A stretch of 64,000 nucleotides of DNA, taken from assembly GCF_025154015.1 (NCBI RefSeq), contig NZ_JAOAMV010000002.1, positions 186,001-250,000 on the forward strand, read 5' to 3'. Source of the stretch: Tsuneonella litorea. Its GTDB lineage: Bacteria; Pseudomonadota; Alphaproteobacteria; Sphingomonadales; Sphingomonadaceae. Position 1 is the stretch's first letter; each line of letters opens with the position of its first letter. The translations under genes were made by a program, and so were the position numbers. Below, in pieces: positions 61,699-64,000 of the stretch. The notes beneath the pieces were generated by a model. The model was not told where the DNA came from and made no database searches. It worked only from the letters and a program-made list of their open reading frames with translations.

Positions 61699-62708
61699 TA
61701 CTCGGCAGGCTCCATCGATTTGCAGGCGCGCATCGGTTCATCTTGTTGCAGCGCCGTCAGCCCCAGCTTGGCGAACAGCGCGGCGTCGCTGTCGTCGCCG
61801 GCGTTGGGGGCGGTCAGCAGCTTGTCGCCGGTGAAGATCGAGTTCGCGCCGGCGAGGAAGCACAGCGCCTGGGTCGCCTCGCTCATGCTCTCGCGTCCGG
61901 CGGAGAGGCGCACCATCGACAGCGGCATCGTGATGCGCGCCACCGCGACGGTGCGGACGAACTCGATGTCGTCGATCTTGGCGAGCGGGGTGTCCGCCAG
62001 CATGTCGCCCAGCACCGTGCCCTTTACCGGCACCAGCGCGTTGACCGGCACGCTTTCGGGATGGCGGTCGAGCGTCGCAAGCGTGTGGACGAAGCCGACG
62101 CGGTCCTCCCGCGTCTCGCCCATGCCCACGATCCCGCCCGAACACACGTTGATCCCCGCGGCGCGCACGTTTTCCAGCGTGTCGAGCCGGTCGGCCATCG
62201 TGCGCGTGGTGATCACGCGCTCGTAGTATTCGGGGCTGCTGTCGATGTTGTGGTTGTAGTAGTCGAGCCCCGCCTCGGCGAGCATGTCCGCCTGTTTCGG
62301 CGTCAACATGCCGAGCGTCATGCAGGTCTCCAGCCCCATCGCGCGCACGCCCTTCACGATCTCCATGATCGCGGGCATGTCGCGGTCCTTTGGGTTGCGC
62401 CACGCGGCGCCCATGCAGAACCGCTGGCTGCCGTTGTCCTTCGCCTGCGCGGCGGATTGCAGAACGCTGCGCACGTCCATCAGCTTGGAGGCGGGCACGC
62501 CGCTGTCTGCCTTCACCGACTGCGAGCAGTAGCCGCAATCCTCGGGACAGCCGCCGGTCTTGATCGACAGCAGCGTGCACAGCTGGACCTGCTCAGGGGG
62601 ATGGTTCTCGCGGTGGACGCTGGCCGCGCGGAACAGCAGCTCGGTAAACGGCAGGTCGAACAGCGCGGCGATCTCCTCGCGCGTCCAGTCGGTGCGGACT
62701 TCGGTCAT
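61698..62708 (-). CDS. bioB: biotin synthase
   Basis: A 336-residue radical-SAM enzyme that inserts sulfur into dethiobiotin. The radical-SAM cysteines are C54, C58 and C61 ([11 protein letters not shown]). The second-cluster region with [12 protein letters not shown] and the SAM/substrate motifs [12 protein letters not shown] and [12 protein letters not shown] are intact. It is coupled on both sides, overlapping the scpA stop by four bases and the pccA start by one. None of the other biotin genes (bioA, bioD, bioF) is in the window. Confidence 0.96.
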   Translation of the reverse strand: MTEVRTDWTREEIAALFDLPFTELLFRAASVHRENHPPEQVQLCTLLSIKTGGCPEDCGYCSQSVKADSGVPASKLMDVRSVLQSAAQAKDNGSQRFCMGAAWRNPKDRDMPAIMEIVKGVRAMGLETCMTLGMLTPKQADMLAEAGLDYYNHNIDSSPEYYERVITTRTMADRLDTLENVRAAGINVCSGGIVGMGETREDRVGFVHTLATLDRHPESVPVNALVPVKGTVLGDMLADTPLAKIDDIEFVRTVAVARITMPLSMVRLSAGRESMSEATQALCFLAGANSIFTGDKLLTAPNAGDDSDAALFAKLGLTALQQDEPMRACKSMEPAE

Positions 62709-64000
62709 CCCGCCGCCTCCATTTCCTCGCCGACCGGCGGCATGTTGTGCCCCAGCAGGCGCAGCATGTCGGCCGCGCATTCGACCACGTTCGAGCCGGG
62801 GCCGTAGATGCCCTGCACCCCCGCCTCGCGCAGGAAGTCGTAGTCCTGCGGCGGGATCACCCCGCCGGCGACGACCTTGATATCCGGGCGTCCGGCTTCC
62901 TTGAGCAGGCCGATCAGTTCGGGGATCAGCGTCTTGTGCCCGGCGGCAAGGCTCGAGGCACCGATCGCGTCGACGTCCTCGGCGAGCGCCATGTCGCGGG
63001 TTTCCGCCGGGGTCTGGAACAGCGGGCCGGACACGACGTCGAAGCCCATGTCGGCAAAGGCGGATGCGATCACGTTGGCGCCGCGATCGTGGCCGTCCTG
63101 CCCCATTTTGGCGACCATCACTTTTGGTGCGCGGCCGAGGCGGCGCGTGACCGCCTTCACGCCCTCGACCACCTGCGCGTAGCGGCTGTCGTCCTCGTAG
63201 GCGGCGGAATAGATACCCGTCACCGGGGTCGGACTGGTGCCGTAGCGGCCGAACGCCTCCTCCATGGCAGAGGAAATCTCGCCCAGGGTGGCGTCGTGCC
63301 GCGCGGCCTCGACCGCGAGAGCGAGCAGGTTTCCGCCCGACTTCGCGCCGTCGGTCAGCGCCGCCAGCGCGGCGCGGCAAGCCGCCTCGTCGCGCTCGGC
63401 CCGCACGCGCTTGAGCCGCGCGATCTGCGCCTCGCGTACCGCATGGTTGTCGATGTCGAGCGTGTCGATCGGGTCTTCCTCGGCCTTGCGGTACTTGTTG
63501 ACGCCGACGATCACCGTCTCGCCCCGGTCGATGCTGGCCTGCTTGGCGGCCGCCGCGCTTTCGATCGCGGCCTTGGGCTTGCCGCTGGCGACATAGGCGG
63601 TCATCCCGCCCGCCGCGTCGACTTCCTCGATCAGTTTCTCGGCTTCCTCGACCAGCTTCGCCGTGAGCGCCTCGACGTAGTAGCTGCCGCCCAGCGGATC
63701 GACGACGTTGGTGATCCCGCTTTCCTCCTGGATCACAAGCTGCGTGTTGCGCGCGATGCGGGCGGAGAAATCGGTCGGCAGCGCGATCGCCTCGTCGAGC
63801 GCATTGGTGTGCAGGCTCTGCGTGCCGCCCAGCACGCTCGCCAGCGCCTCGATCGTGGTGCGGATGACGTTGTTGTAAGGGTCCTGTTCCTGCAACGATA
63901 CGCCGCTGGTCTGGCAGTGAGTGCGCAGCATCTTGCTGCGGTCCTTCTGCGCGCCCAGCCCGTCCATCGTGCGCCACCACAGCGTGCGCGCGGCGCGCAA
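62705..64000 (-). CDS. scpA: methylmalonyl-CoA mutase (partial, 5' end beyond window)
   Basis: The C-terminal 432 codons of a large-chain methylmalonyl-CoA mutase, which isomerises methylmalonyl-CoA to succinyl-CoA. The visible part holds the end of the TIM barrel ([56 protein letters not shown]) and the B12-binding domain with [13 protein letters not shown], whose histidine replaces the lower ligand of cobalamin, and GGVIPPQDY. The gene continues past base 64000. It leads the scpA-bioB-pccA-DUF488 unit. Confidence 0.95.
   Translation of the reverse strand: MRAARTLWWRTMDGLGAQKDRSKMLRTHCQTSGVSLQEQDPYNNVIRTTIEALASVLGGTQSLHTNALDEAIALPTDFSARIARNTQLVIQEESGITNVVDPLGGSYYVEALTAKLVEEAEKLIEEVDAAGGMTAYVASGKPKAAIESAAAAKQASIDRGETVIVGVNKYRKAEEDPIDTLDIDNHAVREAQIARLKRVRAERDEAACRAALAALTDGAKSGGNLLALAVEAARHDATLGEISSAMEEAFGRYGTSPTPVTGIYSAAYEDDSRYAQVVEGVKAVTRRLGRAPKVMVAKMGQDGHDRGANVIASAFADMGFDVVSGPLFQTPAETRDMALAEDVDAIGASSLAAGHKTLIPELIGLLKEAGRPDIKVVAGGVIPPQDYDFLREAGVQGIYGPGSNVVECAADMLRLLGHNMPPVGEEMEAAG

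Noticed and set aside
59812-62226. An 804-codon plus-strand frame opposite pccA and bioB
   Set aside because: Antisense to two well-conserved enzymes; repetitive Val/Asp/Arg/His composition typical of reverse-frame artefacts.
61698-63980. A 760-codon minus-strand frame merging an arginine-rich leader with biotin synthase
   Set aside because: The first half is an alternative frame of methylmalonyl-CoA mutase. Biotin synthase starts at the ATG at 62708, where its conserved N-terminus begins.

Overview
The window is a GC-rich, densely packed chromosomal segment from an alphaproteobacterium, most likely order Sphingomonadales (an Erythrobacteraceae-like or Sphingomonas-like genome). The basis is a DivL-type tyrosine pseudo-histidine kinase in the alphaproteobacterial block divL-tsaE-amgK-murU-addB-addA-trxA, together with Flp pilins, a poly-3-hydroxybutyrate-cycle dehydrogenase and the B12-dependent propionyl-CoA pathway. 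Most of the content is core metabolism. I see no prophage, insertion sequence, CRISPR array or restriction system.

Layout. 1-6.7 kb: guaB-rsmB followed by the start of an unidentified gene (minus strand), bdhA and an M28 peptidase lipoprotein (minus), and a neutral zinc metallopeptidase with a small secreted protein (plus). 6.7-12.2 kb: a BlaI/M56 (BlaR1-like) sensor pair with a candidate operator, lldD, a DUF202 membrane protein, a membrane-anchored winged-helix regulator and an unknown membrane protein. 12.2-17.2 kb: sdhCDA without sdhB, then SDR-prmA-DUF2459 (plus). 17.3-24.9 kb: recN-GNAT-hydrolase-ligA as a four-gene overlapping DNA-repair operon, a c-di-GMP phosphodiesterase with a dead GGDEF domain, nadK and tRNA-Asn. 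25-31 kb: a TauE-type exporter, secA, a small secreted protein, argJ and an inositol-monophosphatase-family enzyme.

31-44 kb (all minus): ahcY, divL, tsaE, amgK, murU, addB, addA and trxA. This block links the methyl cycle, cell-cycle signalling, tRNA t6A synthesis, peptidoglycan recycling and recombination. A perfect palindrome upstream of ahcY is a candidate SahR operator. 44-51.6 kb: a peroxiredoxin, a PAP2 phosphatase, folE, a phospholipase D, an OmpR/CadC-like regulator gene interrupted by one in-frame TGA and preceded by three 11-bp direct repeats, tRNA-Arg, mutT and two Flp pilins with a strong terminator. 51.6-57 kb: an M48 protease lipoprotein, accA, xerD, a proline-rich secreted protein and a 44-residue membrane protein. 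57-64 kb: aroK-aroB (plus), then scpA-bioB-pccA-DUF488 (minus), in which biotin synthase sits between the two catalytic steps of propionyl-CoA assimilation.

Many neighbouring genes overlap by 1-4 bases (ATGA, GTGA, TGATG, TAATG), so translational coupling is widespread. No stretch longer than about 220 bases is without a gene. The items most worth a second look are the interrupted regulator with its 11-bp repeats, the DivL pseudokinase cluster, the ahcY palindrome, the bioB placement, the split sdh operon, and the coupled small-membrane-protein/secreted-protein pair upstream of xerD.
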